Origin: Mesorhizobium sp. 131-2-1
GTDB taxonomy: Bacteria; Pseudomonadota; Alphaproteobacteria; Rhizobiales; Rhizobiaceae
Length of the DNA: 64,000 nt
Direction: 5' to 3'
Assembly: GCF_016756535.1 (NCBI RefSeq)
Contig: NZ_AP023247.1
Span: 4,774,501 to 4,838,500 of the forward strand
Shown here: piece after piece, positions 16,624 through 24,321 of the stretch
Numbering within the stretch: position 1 is the stretch's first letter
Layout: every line of letters starts with the position of its first letter
Position numbers and translations under genes: made by a program
The notes under the pieces: generated by a model
Told to the model about the DNA's origin: nothing
Seen by the model: the letters and a program-made list of their open reading frames with translations, nothing else
Databases searched by the model: none

Positions 16624-16956
16624 CTAACATTTGCAGGCAACGGCCCGGATGGCAGGCTGGCAAAGCTCCGGCGCGCCGTTGCAGCAATCCTCCATCAAAT
16701 AGGCGAGCAGGTCGCGGAAGCCGGTCATGTCGGCCACGTAGCGGATCACGCGCCCTTCCCGCGCCGCGCGGACCAGCCCGGCATGGTCGAGCACCTTCAA
16801 ATGCGCCGACATGGTGTTCTGGACGATATCGAGCCGCGCGGCGATCTCACCCGCCGGCAGACCGCCCGCCCCGGTCTTCACCAGCAGGCGGAAAACCTCC
16901 AGGCGCGTGTCCTGGCCGAGGGCTGCCAGTGCAAGAAGGGCCGATTCCTTATCCAT
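16624..16956 (-). CDS. arsR: ArsR-family arsenite-responsive repressor (second ars operon)
   Basis: 110 residues. The winged helix-turn-helix appears as LPAGEIAARLDIVQNTMSAH-LKVLDHAGLV, with recognition helix NTMSAHLKVL. The inducer site at the C terminus is a vicinal pair with a third cysteine (MEDCCNGAPELC), plus two more cysteines at the very end (VACKC). It heads the operon arsR, arsC, aqpS, arsC with a gap of only 13 bases to the first enzyme. A 24-base near-perfect palindrome ends seven bases upstream of the start and overlaps where RNA polymerase or ribosomes must bind. Arsenite binding is expected to release it. Confidence 0.92.
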   Translation of the reverse strand: MDKESALLALAALGQDTRLEVFRLLVKTGAGGLPAGEIAARLDIVQNTMSAHLKVLDHAGLVRAAREGRVIRYVADMTGFRDLLAYLMEDCCNGAPELCQPAIRAVACKC

Positions 16957-16963
16957 TTCAGAT

Positions 16964-16987
16964 ATCCATAAATCCGGATTTAAGGAT
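16964..16987. promoter_or_regulatory. ArsR2 operator candidate, 24-bp palindrome
   Basis: ATCCATAAATCC faces GGATTTAAGGAT; eleven of twelve positions pair and the central twelve bases AAATCCGGATTT are perfectly self-complementary. The position directly before arsR2 makes it a strong autoregulatory site. It differs in sequence from the operator of the first ars operon. Confidence 0.75.
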
Positions 16988-17029
16988 GCCTAGCGCCGAG
17001 ATATGACAGTTGGATGACAGGCAGCAGAC

Positions 17030-17818
17030 TTATCGATGGCGCCAGACCTTGTAGGCTGAAACGACGAGAATGAGAGCCAAGAGCGGCAGCAGAATTTGCT
17101 CCGGCACTACGCCCAGCAATCGTCCTCCGATAAATGTCCCGACGATCGAACCAACCGCCATGACAAGCAGGAACGCCTTGTTCCTGCCCAGCACGGAAAA
17201 GCTCTGGTCGCGGCTGTAGCGCGTGAAGCCGACGAGCATCGTCGGCAGGCTCACCGCGAGCGACAGGCTGCCGGCGAGTTTGACATCGGCCCCAAACAGC
17301 AGGACCAATGTCGGGATCAGAAGCTCGCCGCCGGCCACGCCCAGCAGCGAGGCCACGACGCCAATCACGAAGCCGGCGATGACGCCTGCGGCGATCAACG
17401 CTGTCCCCTCGAACAAAGCATGGCCCGTTGCGCCGGGATCATGACCGAATACAAGGACGACCGCGATCAGCAGCAGCAACGCGGCAATGACCTTGTAAAG
17501 CGTGCCTGACTTCAGGCGCGTCGCCCACCCGGCGCCGAACCAGGCACCCATGAGACTGCCTGCCAGGAGATTGACGATGGTGGGCCAGTTGGCTGCGACA
17601 TCGCCAAACGGCACCGTTGCCGCCCGAAACGGCAACGCGCTGGCGACGACAACCAGGCTCGTCGCCTTGTTCAGGATCACGGCTTCCAGCGCCGCAAAGC
17701 GAAACAGACCGATCAGGAACGGCAGGCGAAATTCCGCCCCACCAAGGCCGATCAGTCCGCCAAGCGAACCGACGCCCGTGCCGACAATGAATGCTCCAAA
17801 TGCACGCCGCTCAACCAT
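17030..17818 (-). CDS. TauE/SafE-family membrane permease
   Basis: 262 residues from MVERRAFGAF; an upstream TTG would add twelve residues. Eight or so hydrophobic helices and two glycine-rich repeats (VGSLGGLIGLGGAEFRLPFL and VVASLLGVAGGELLIP), each with a conserved basic/acidic turn, are characteristic of the TauE/SafE family (PF01925). These permeases export or import sulfite, sulfonates or related organic anions. It lies downstream of no other ars gene but in the same orientation, so it might be linked to oxyanion handling; that is only a suggestion. The substrate is unknown. Confidence 0.82.
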   Translation of the reverse strand: MVERRAFGAFIVGTGVGSLGGLIGLGGAEFRLPFLIGLFRFAALEAVILNKATSLVVVASALPFRAATVPFGDVAANWPTIVNLLAGSLMGAWFGAGWATRLKSGTLYKVIAALLLLIAVVLVFGHDPGATGHALFEGTALIAAGVIAGFVIGVVASLLGVAGGELLIPTLVLLFGADVKLAGSLSLAVSLPTMLVGFTRYSRDQSFSVLGRNKAFLLVMAVGSIVGTFIGGRLLGVVPEQILLPLLALILVVSAYKVWRHR

Positions 17819-17896
17819 CTTTTCGACATGCGCCGGAATGCATCGGCCTTGCAATAGTCAGGATCGGCCGAGCACTGCGGACAAACGATACAAACC

Positions 17897-18487
17897 TCAA
17901 AACGTATCAAAGCGGCGCTCCACCTCGCGCGCGAACATTTCGCGCTTTTCATCCGAAATGCTGTGCACGGAATATCGCGACAGGTACAAATGCCGCACGC
18001 CGCGGCCGTACGTGGTCTTCAACCCGCGCAAAAGCACCTTTTTCCCGGGGTTCTGCATGTAGAGCCGCGTGTACCACCACGGCGACCCGCATGTGGTGAC
18101 CACGCCCATGCGGCGGATGTTGAGCAGCGCCGGCTTGATCAGGCCGTCATCCGGCGGCACTTCGTAAGCGATGCCCGGGCGCCACACGCGATCGAAATAG
18201 CCTTTCAGGATGGCGGGCATGCCTGACCACCAGGTCGGAAAGCAGAACACGCATGCCTCGGCCCACAGCAACGCATCGATGTAGGGCTGCAGATCCTTCG
18301 GCGCCTGGGTGGGATCATAGTGACCACGCCATTCCTCAGGCTGCATCGTCGGGTTGAACTTCATCGCATAGAGGTCGAAGTCGATGACTTCGTCGCCTCT
18401 TGCCTTGAGCGTCTTGACGACGCGCTGGTGAAGCGATGCCAAATAGCTGTCGGCCACCGGATGCGCGTAGACAACATTGACCTTCAT
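17897..18487 (-). CDS. flavodoxin-fold NAD(P)H:quinone oxidoreductase family
   Basis: 196 residues. The opening MKVNVVYAHPVADSYLASLH carries the flavin-binding loop of the Flavodoxin_2 family (PF02525; AHPxxxSxxxxLH). FCFPTWWSGMPAILKGYFDRV is the FMN-ring contact motif of MdaB/NQO1-like enzymes. It should reduce quinones or nitro/azo compounds with NAD(P)H by two-electron transfer. It is not ArsH, which has a different N-terminal motif. It is transcribed away from the ABM/MarR pair and may belong to a small electrophile or oxidative stress module. Confidence 0.85.
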   Translation of the reverse strand: MKVNVVYAHPVADSYLASLHQRVVKTLKARGDEVIDFDLYAMKFNPTMQPEEWRGHYDPTQAPKDLQPYIDALLWAEACVFCFPTWWSGMPAILKGYFDRVWRPGIAYEVPPDDGLIKPALLNIRRMGVVTTCGSPWWYTRLYMQNPGKKVLLRGLKTTYGRGVRHLYLSRYSVHSISDEKREMFAREVERRFDTF

Positions 18488-18591
18488 CGGATGACACCCT
18501 CAAGCCTTCCACCCGAAGGTATTAGTCGATGCTAATTGGCTTGCCTAGCTGCCGAGGCGCCCCGGCATGTGGCGCCCCTCCTGCCCGCTGG

Positions 18592-18975
18592 CTAAGCCAC
18601 GCAGATACCCGGCACCGAGACCTTCTGGAACAGATGCGGCGAAGCGACAGCCGATGACGGATAGGCCGAGATCCTCGCCCCGAACTGCGGATGGGAGAAA
18701 GCGGCGCGGAAGGCGGCGGTCGATTCCCACACGGCATAATTCAGGTAGGTCGGGCTTTCGCCGATCGCGCGGTGGAGCTGGGTCGAGATGAAACCCGGCT
18801 GCTGCTTCATGAAGGCAGCGTCGTCCTGCCAGACGTCGAGGAAGGTTTGCTCGTCGGCCTTGTCGAGCGTGAACACGTTCACCAGCACGACGGGGGCGGC
18901 ATCGACCGCAACCTGGCGATCGATCGGGAAAGCAGGTCGAGGGGGCGCATATGGATCACGGAAGAATTCCTTCAT
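18592..18975 (-). CDS. antibiotic biosynthesis monooxygenase (ABM) domain protein
   Basis: 127 residues. The ABM alpha/beta barrel half is visible as VVLVNVFTLDKADEQTFLDV, DDAAFMKQQPGFISTQLHRA and YLNYAVWESTAAFRAAFSHP, the typical register of PF03992 (F-xxx-D; QPGF-xS-x-L; W-S). Members are small dimers that are either cofactorless monooxygenases or haem-degrading enzymes, and often just quinone or stress proteins. It is transcribed divergently from a MarR regulator across an 80-base region with repeats, so it is the likely target of that regulator. The N-terminal 25 residues (FFRDPYAPPRPAFPID) are outside the domain. Confidence 0.8.
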   Translation of the reverse strand: MKEFFRDPYAPPRPAFPIDRQVAVDAAPVVLVNVFTLDKADEQTFLDVWQDDAAFMKQQPGFISTQLHRAIGESPTYLNYAVWESTAAFRAAFSHPQFGARISAYPSSAVASPHLFQKVSVPGICVA

Positions 18976-19055
18976 TTGGTGTTATGATGTCATTCTGTTA
19001 TGATGCATACATGTGCATTTGACAACATGATGTCAATATCGATATAAGATGACAA
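18976..19055. promoter_or_regulatory. divergent ABM/MarR control region with repeats
   Basis: An AT-rich 80-base gap. The direct repeat TGTTATGATG occurs at 18980 and 18996. A palindromic core ATATCGATAT is flanked by TGTCA and TGACA (19031-19054), touching the marR start. These are candidates for binding by the adjacent MarR protein and would control both genes. Confidence 0.5.
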
Positions 19056-19532
19056 ATGCCCGATACGAAGCGAACACCGACCGGCAAGGCCTTGAGCGAT
19101 CTCATCCTCGACCTGTTCAGGCTGAACAGCCGCATCAGCGCGGCGGGCGACAGGCTGGTCGCCGATCTCGGCCTGACCAGCGCCCGTTGGCAGGTGCTGG
19201 GCGCCATCGTCGCTGCCGAGCGTCCGCAGCCGGTGGCGTGGCTGGCGCGCGATCTCGGCGCCAACCGCCAGAACGTGCAGCGCATCGTCAACGACCTCGA
19301 GGGCGAAGGGCTGGTCGCCTTCAGGACCAACCCGCATCACCGGCGGGCCCAGCTTGTCGTGCTGACCGTCGAGGGGCGCAAAGCCTACGACGCCGCCATG
19401 CGCCTGCAGGCCCCCTGGATCAACAACCTCGCCGACGGTCTTTCCGTCGAGGACATCAACACCATGCACGGCGTGATCATGGCGCTGCGCAAAAAACTGG
19501 AAGGCAACGATGACGTCGAAGATCAGAGTTGA
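19056..19532 (+). CDS. MarR-family transcriptional regulator
   Basis: 158 residues. A winged helix-turn-helix at residues about 50-95 (VAWLARDLGANRQNVQRIVN, then DLEGEGLVAFRTNPHHRRAQ) with the wing and the DxRxxx-like RRAQLVVLT turn of MarR proteins. The flanking helices (ILDLFRLNSRISAAGDRLVA and LRKKLEGND) would form the dimer interface. It probably represses the divergent ABM monooxygenase gene and itself; a phenolic or oxidant ligand is usual in the family, but the signal here is unknown. Confidence 0.85.
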   Translation: MPDTKRTPTGKALSDLILDLFRLNSRISAAGDRLVADLGLTSARWQVLGAIVAAERPQPVAWLARDLGANRQNVQRIVNDLEGEGLVAFRTNPHHRRAQLVVLTVEGRKAYDAAMRLQAPWINNLADGLSVEDINTMHGVIMALRKKLEGNDDVEDQS

Positions 19533-19688
19533 TCGCCGTTGGCTCCAAGGATCGCCGTCGGCTTTGTGCGGGACGGCCCGAACCGGCGCACGACACACTG
19601 CAAGGCTCCGTTGCCAAGCGCGGTGATTTTGCGCAACGCTGCCGGCAACCGCAATCACCGCCGATGAGCTTACAGATGCCGGTATTCC

Positions 19689-20843
19689 GTGCCCGATAGC
19701 ACCATACTCGTCACCGGAGCGCGCTCGCCGGTGGCGCTGCATCTGGCACGGCTGCTGCATGACGCCGGACGGCGGGTGATCCTCGCCGACACACCTGCCC
19801 GCCCGATTGCTGCCGCCAGCGTGGCCTGCGCACGCTACTACCGCCTGCCGCCACCGCGCTTCGAGCCGGCGGCCTACGCCGAGGCGGTCGAGGCGCTGGT
19901 GCGCGTCGAAGGGATTGGCCTGGTCATCCCGACCTGCGAAGAGATCTTCCATCTGGCGCTCGCCTGGCGCGACCGCACGATCCCGGCTCGCCTGTTCGCG
20001 CCCGGCATCGAGCTGCTCGCTGAAGTCCACAACAAACATACCTTCATCCGGCTGGCCGAACGGCTCGGCCTGGCGGTGCCGGAAACGGTGCTGCTGCAAT
20101 CGCGCGACGATCTGGAGGCCATGCGCGGCCACGCGCGCGAACTGGTGTTCAAGCCGGTGTGGTCGCGCTTTGCCAGCCATGTGCTTTTGCGCCCCTCGCC
20201 CGGCGAACTCGATGCCGTCAATCCCTCGCCCGCCGCGCCCTGGGTGGCACAGCGTTTCGTGCCGGGCGAGGAGATCAGCGCCTATGCGGTGGCGCGCGGC
20301 GGCAGGCTCAAGGCATTCTCGCTCTACCGATCGCTCTTCCGTGCCGGCAAAGGCGCCGGCATCTTGTTCGAGCCGGTCGATGACACGGCGGCGCGGCGGC
20401 TGGTCGAGCGCATCGTCGCCGCCACGTCATGGACCGGACAGATCTCCTTCGACCTGATGCGGCAGACGGAAGGAAGGGTGTTGCCGCTGGAATGCAACCC
20501 GCGCGCAGTCAGCGGCCTGCATTTCTTCCGCGATCCAGCTCGCTTTGCCGAAGCTTTGCTGGGAGACGGCCTGGAAGTCGGGCCCGACATCACCGCGCCC
20601 CAGACGGTGCGGCTCGCCATGTGGATCTATGGGCTGCCGGCGGCCTTGCGCACCGGCGGCCTCGGCCGCTTCCGCAAGGCGATGCGCGAGACCGAGGAAT
20701 TGCTCGACTGGCCGGGCGACCCGGCGCCGGTGAAGGCGCAATGGGCGGCGCTGGCCGAGATCGCCGGCGTCGCGCTTCGTGAGCGCATCAGCCTGCAGGC
20801 GGCGTCGACCCGCGACATCGAATGGAACGGGCCGAACGAATGA
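19689..20843 (+). CDS. ATP-grasp ligase, convergent to the 21-27 kb operon
   Basis: 384 residues from a GTG start. The N-terminal Rossmann-like pre-ATP-grasp region reads ILVTGARSPVALHLARLLHD. The ATP-grasp core follows: FKPVWSRFASHVLL (lysine for ATP), WVAQRFVPGEEISAYAVARG, and the metal site near SFDLMRQTEGRVLPLECNPR (E-x-N). Such single-chain ATP-grasp proteins form amide or thioester bonds through an acyl phosphate, as in carbamoyl-phosphate synthase-like or peptide ligase families. It ends 51 bases from the end of the oppositely transcribed operon and could supply its final ligation step. The actual substrates cannot be read from the sequence. Confidence 0.75.
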   Translation: MPDSTILVTGARSPVALHLARLLHDAGRRVILADTPARPIAAASVACARYYRLPPPRFEPAAYAEAVEALVRVEGIGLVIPTCEEIFHLALAWRDRTIPARLFAPGIELLAEVHNKHTFIRLAERLGLAVPETVLLQSRDDLEAMRGHARELVFKPVWSRFASHVLLRPSPGELDAVNPSPAAPWVAQRFVPGEEISAYAVARGGRLKAFSLYRSLFRAGKGAGILFEPVDDTAARRLVERIVAATSWTGQISFDLMRQTEGRVLPLECNPRAVSGLHFFRDPARFAEALLGDGLEVGPDITAPQTVRLAMWIYGLPAALRTGGLGRFRKAMRETEELLDWPGDPAPVKAQWAALAEIAGVALRERISLQAASTRDIEWNGPNE

Positions 20844-20894
20844 CGTTAGCGGACAGAGGGGAGCGAAGGAATGAGACGCTCCTCCCGCCTGCCG

Positions 20895-21911
20895 TCACAG
20901 CTCGATCTGATGCACCCTTGGCTCGCTTGCCGCCGGCGGCAGGTCCCCCGCCATGATCGCGGCGATGTCGCGGCGCATGAAATCGAGCGGCCCGATCACC
21001 GGCAGCGCCGGTGGCGCAACGCGGGCGTTGTCGCTTGCCGATTTCAGCACGCGGCGATCCTGCTGCAGGGCGATGTTGAACAGCGGCTTGAAGGCGAGTG
21101 CCTTGAGCTGGCCGAGCCAGCCCTGGCGCGGGCCGATCAGCCAGCCGATGCCCTCGACGGTGCGCTCGTCGGCCTGGCGCAGATGGAAGGTGGTGGCGAG
21201 GGCCAGCCCGTCCTTGCTCCAATATTCCAGTTCGGCGATGCCGGGATGGCGGAAGCGGCCGATTGTTCTCGCCCGCTCGCCCTCCAGCAGCCGGCTGATC
21301 AGCCCCTGTTGCCGATCCTCGCCGGTGTAGCAGGCCTCGACCCAACCCTCGCCGCCGGTCACCTCGACGCGCACGAGATGGCGCTTCGAACCCAGGCCGC
21401 GCAGCAGGCCCTTGTGGGTGAAGTGGGTGTGGGTGGCATCGAGGATGTTCTCGGCGGCGTCGATCACCGTCGATTGCGTCGAGCTGCGCACCCGCCGCAC
21501 GACGACATCCTTGCCCTGCATGCAATGGAGATAGGGCTCGCCATCCGGGGTGCCGGACGAGACGAAGACGACGCCATCGCGCTCGATGACACCAAAGCGG
21601 CGGAGGCGGTAATGCGGCATCTCGCCGACATGACCTGGAATGGCGGTGCAGCGGCCTTCGCCGTCATAGCGCCAACCGTGATAGGGGCATTCGATCTCGC
21701 CGCCGACGACCTTGCCGGTCGACAGTTCGACCAGCCGGTGCGGGCAACGGTCGAACAGCGCCGCGATGCCCTGGGCCGAGCGGAACAGGACGACAGGCTG
21801 GCCGTCGAACAGGATGCGCCTGGGCCTGCGCCTGATGTCGGCCGACAGCGCCACCGCCTGCCAGTGATCCTTGCGCTCGTGATCTTCCCTGTGCCTTTGG
21901 CGCACGCTCAC
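20895..21911 (-). CDS. Rieske non-haem iron oxygenase alpha subunit-like protein
   Basis: 338 residues from a GTG overlapping the upstream stop by four bases. The Rieske cluster ligands are CPHRLVELS and, 18 residues on, CPYHGW (C-x-H...C-x-x-H). The catalytic domain has the mononuclear iron motif AENILDATHTHFTHKG (D-x-x-H-x-x-x-x-H) of the pheophorbide-a-oxygenase/vanillate demethylase group. Such enzymes hydroxylate, demethylate or desaturate with an electron-transfer partner; no ferredoxin or reductase is encoded nearby, so a housekeeping one is presumably used. It is the last gene of the six-gene operon, where it probably performs the oxidative tailoring step. Confidence 0.88.
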   Translation of the reverse strand: MSVRQRHREDHERKDHWQAVALSADIRRRPRRILFDGQPVVLFRSAQGIAALFDRCPHRLVELSTGKVVGGEIECPYHGWRYDGEGRCTAIPGHVGEMPHYRLRRFGVIERDGVVFVSSGTPDGEPYLHCMQGKDVVVRRVRSSTQSTVIDAAENILDATHTHFTHKGLLRGLGSKRHLVRVEVTGGEGWVEACYTGEDRQQGLISRLLEGERARTIGRFRHPGIAELEYWSKDGLALATTFHLRQADERTVEGIGWLIGPRQGWLGQLKALAFKPLFNIALQQDRRVLKSASDNARVAPPALPVIGPLDFMRRDIAAIMAGDLPPAASEPRVHQIEL

Positions 21912-23053
21912 AGTTCGAACCTCCTGAGCAGGGGAATGCCGACCAGCGCCGCCACGGTTTCCATGACGCGGATCGCCGCGCGCCGGCGGCGCGAAAGGTG
22001 GCCGGCATAGACGGCGTTGTATTCGATGGCCGCCACGGCGCCACGCAGTCGCTTGAAGCCGGCCGCCCCGGCGCTCATGTTGAAGAACAGGCCGTGCGCG
22101 GTCGCATGCTCCTGCGCCATCGCCATCACCATGCGATAAAGTCCTTCCTGCATCGGCAGGCCGGTGTCGTAGCCGACGATGGGCTGGGTCAGCGTGCGGC
22201 CATTCTCGAACAGGCCGGTGACGGCGACGAGTTGCCCACCCGGCCGGCGCAGGCCGGCGAGGCTGATGATGCCGCGCCGGTGCATCTCGGCAATGTAGCG
22301 GGCGGTGTAGTGCGGATTGAGCGGCGTGTACTTTTCCAGATAGAGCATGTTGTAGAGTTCTTCCGCGCGCGCATAGTCGGCTTCGCTGAAATCGGCGTCG
22401 CCGACGCGCTCGAAAGGCGTGGTGGCGAGCTGCTTGCGGTCGCGCTTCATGTTGTTGGTCATGGCGGGTGCCGCGCCGCGGTCGGCGAAGATGTAGATCT
22501 GGCGCGCCGCCAGCATGCGGAAACCTTCGGCCTTCAGCGCCGCTATGGTAGCGGGATCGGCGATCTCGTTCAGGGAGCGAATGACGATGGCGCGGTCCGG
22601 GAAACGCGCCACAAGGTCGGCGCGCAACGCGGCGATCGCGGCACGGTCGAGCAGCGGCACCGGGTTGGTCGAATAGAGCCAGTTGTTGAGCTGAACCTGA
22701 TGGTCGAGACCACTCGCCCGCACCAGCGGCGCGCAGGCGCCGATCAGCGCCGTGAGCGAGCGCCGCAGCAAGGGATGCGCGATGAAATTGCGCGTCTCGT
22801 CGACGGCATAGTCGACATAGGCGCTGGAAGGGCAGCAGATATAGCAGTTTGGCGCTTCGCCGGCATCGTTTAGAGTCAGCGGGAGGATCCGGCCGGCGAC
22901 CGCAGCGCTTGCGACCGATGTCGTGAGGTTGGCAACGAGATCTCGCACCGGCACGTCGTTGAAGAGCCGCACGAAAGCCTCGACCTTGGCCGGATCGTTC
23001 TCGACCCGGTCGGCTTGTTGACGCGCCCCCTCTATGATGGCGGCCGGACTCAC
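21908..23053 (-). CDS. GNAT/FemAB-like acyltransferase-type protein
   Basis: 381 residues from a GTG that overlaps the upstream stop by four bases, the same coupling as its neighbours; a GTG seven codons earlier is possible. The chain has no certain Pfam match by eye. The C-terminal half (DADFSEADYARAEELYNMLY, GQLVAVTGLFENGRTLTQPI, YRMVMAMAQEHATAHGLFFN) follows the order of a GNAT-like N-acyltransferase core, and the N-terminal half (VQLNNWLYSTNPVPLLDR, IVIRSLNEIADPATIAALKA) is a second alpha/beta lobe, as in bilobal Fem-type transferases. Possible role: acyl or aminoacyl transfer to an amine in the pathway product. Assignment is tentative. Confidence 0.55.
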   Translation of the reverse strand: MSPAAIIEGARQQADRVENDPAKVEAFVRLFNDVPVRDLVANLTTSVASAAVAGRILPLTLNDAGEAPNCYICCPSSAYVDYAVDETRNFIAHPLLRRSLTALIGACAPLVRASGLDHQVQLNNWLYSTNPVPLLDRAAIAALRADLVARFPDRAIVIRSLNEIADPATIAALKAEGFRMLAARQIYIFADRGAAPAMTNNMKRDRKQLATTPFERVGDADFSEADYARAEELYNMLYLEKYTPLNPHYTARYIAEMHRRGIISLAGLRRPGGQLVAVTGLFENGRTLTQPIVGYDTGLPMQEGLYRMVMAMAQEHATAHGLFFNMSAGAAGFKRLRGAVAAIEYNAVYAGHLSRRRRAAIRVMETVAALVGIPLLRRFEL

Positions 23054-24321
23054 GGCGCCGCTCCAAGCCTGCACTCGACGCGGCGCAATTTACGGCCGGT
23101 CTCCAATGGCAGTTCCGTCCGAATGAGGCCGACTGTCGCCGTTGCCTTGCGCGCCGCCAGCAGTGTGCGCACCGCCTGAAGCGCTGCGGCGGCCGCTTCA
23201 TCGGAGAGACCGGGCGCCAGCCTGAGTTCGATGGCATCGGGCGCGATCTGGATCAGCCTAAAATCGTCGACGCGGCGGTCGGCCTTGAGCACCGCGTTGC
23301 GAAGGATGTCGGGCGTGAGCAGGATTTCACCGTCGGCCGAAGCCAGCCGGAAGACATCGTCCATACGGCCGGCGATCTCGTCGACGCAGCGCAGCGGCGA
23401 ACCGCAGCGGCATGGTCTTTCGGAGAGCCGCAACAGGTCGTTCATCCTGTATCGGGCCATGATCTGGGTCTGGCGACGGAAGGCCGTGACCAGCGGCGTC
23501 ACCAACCCGTCGCCGGCAGGCTCGAACTCGAAGAACACCGAATCCTCGGCGAGATGCAGGCCGCCCTGCCGGCAGGTCACCGCGAACAGCCCTTCGGTCG
23601 CCATGTAGATCTGGTCGAGCGGCAGCCGGAAGAAATCTTCGATAACCGGACAGTCGACCGGATCGAGCGTCTCGGCGGCCGAGAAGACGCGCCGCGGCGC
23701 GAGCCGGAAGCCGGCGCTTGCGAAATGGCGAAGCATCTTCGGCGGCGCGATGATCACCGTCGGGTCGAAGGCTTCGAGGTCCGCTCGCCAGCTTTCCGGC
23801 CCAAGCGTCAGATCGAAGAAGGCGAGCCTGATCAGCCGGGATTTGCGAGCGCTGTCGTAAAGCCCGGTGTTCTGCGGCAGGATGACGGCGACACGCATGC
23901 CGCGCCAGATGAGGTCAGGCGCAGCCTTGGCGAGGATCGCGCCCAGCCAGCGGTATCTTTCCGCCTCGGAGATGACGAACAGGCCGCGATTGCCGGATGT
24001 ACCGGTGCTAGCTCCGACAGTGAGCGCGCCAACCGTCAGGTCGCCGAGGCGGCCGTCGGCGGAAGCGGCGGCCCAGGCATCGCGGGCCGACACGCCGCCG
24101 ACGTTGAAGCGCTCGAAATTCGCCATCAGCAGCGCCTTGTCTGTGATAGCCAGGTCACCGAGCTGACGCGGCGCCTGGCCGTAGAACGGCGCCAGCGGCA
24201 GGTCCTGGTCGAGCCAACGGCGCAGGGCGGCCGCCTGCCAGCGCTCGAAGGCCGGTCGGGTCTTGCGCGAGACCCAGCGCGTCAGGGCGAAGGAGCCGAT
24301 GGCTTCCGCGAGCCCGTTCAT
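23050..24321 (-). CDS. F390-synthetase-related adenylate-forming enzyme
   Basis: 423 residues, start ATGA overlapping the MBL gene stop. It belongs to the PaaK/F390-synthetase branch of the ANL adenylating superfamily. The phosphate loop reads GASTGTSGNRGLFV, the aryl/acyl and adenine contact YMATEGLFAV, and the hinge region ARYRMNDLLRLSERPCRCGSP, then GRMDDVFRL. The Cys-x-Cys in PCRCG is typical of this branch. These enzymes activate a carboxylate as an acyl adenylate, then pass it to CoA, a phosphate or an amine. TIGR02304-like F390-related proteins have no known substrate. In this operon it may activate the chain made by the ketosynthase. Confidence 0.8.
   Translation of the reverse strand: MNGLAEAIGSFALTRWVSRKTRPAFERWQAAALRRWLDQDLPLAPFYGQAPRQLGDLAITDKALLMANFERFNVGGVSARDAWAAASADGRLGDLTVGALTVGASTGTSGNRGLFVISEAERYRWLGAILAKAAPDLIWRGMRVAVILPQNTGLYDSARKSRLIRLAFFDLTLGPESWRADLEAFDPTVIIAPPKMLRHFASAGFRLAPRRVFSAAETLDPVDCPVIEDFFRLPLDQIYMATEGLFAVTCRQGGLHLAEDSVFFEFEPAGDGLVTPLVTAFRRQTQIMARYRMNDLLRLSERPCRCGSPLRCVDEIAGRMDDVFRLASADGEILLTPDILRNAVLKADRRVDDFRLIQIAPDAIELRLAPGLSDEAAAAALQAVRTLLAARKATATVGLIRTELPLETGRKLRRVECRLGAAP

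Noticed and set aside
17897..18487. ArsH as identity of the flavodoxin-like gene near the ars operon
   Set aside because: It begins with the AHPxxxSxxxxLH motif of Flavodoxin_2/MdaB proteins rather than the NADPH-dependent FMN reductase motif of ArsH.
21912..23237. Upstream 442-codon extension of the Rieske frame
   Set aside because: It overlaps the GNAT-like and adenylating genes in another frame and has Arg-rich shadow composition; the GTG at 21911 coincides with the upstream stop.
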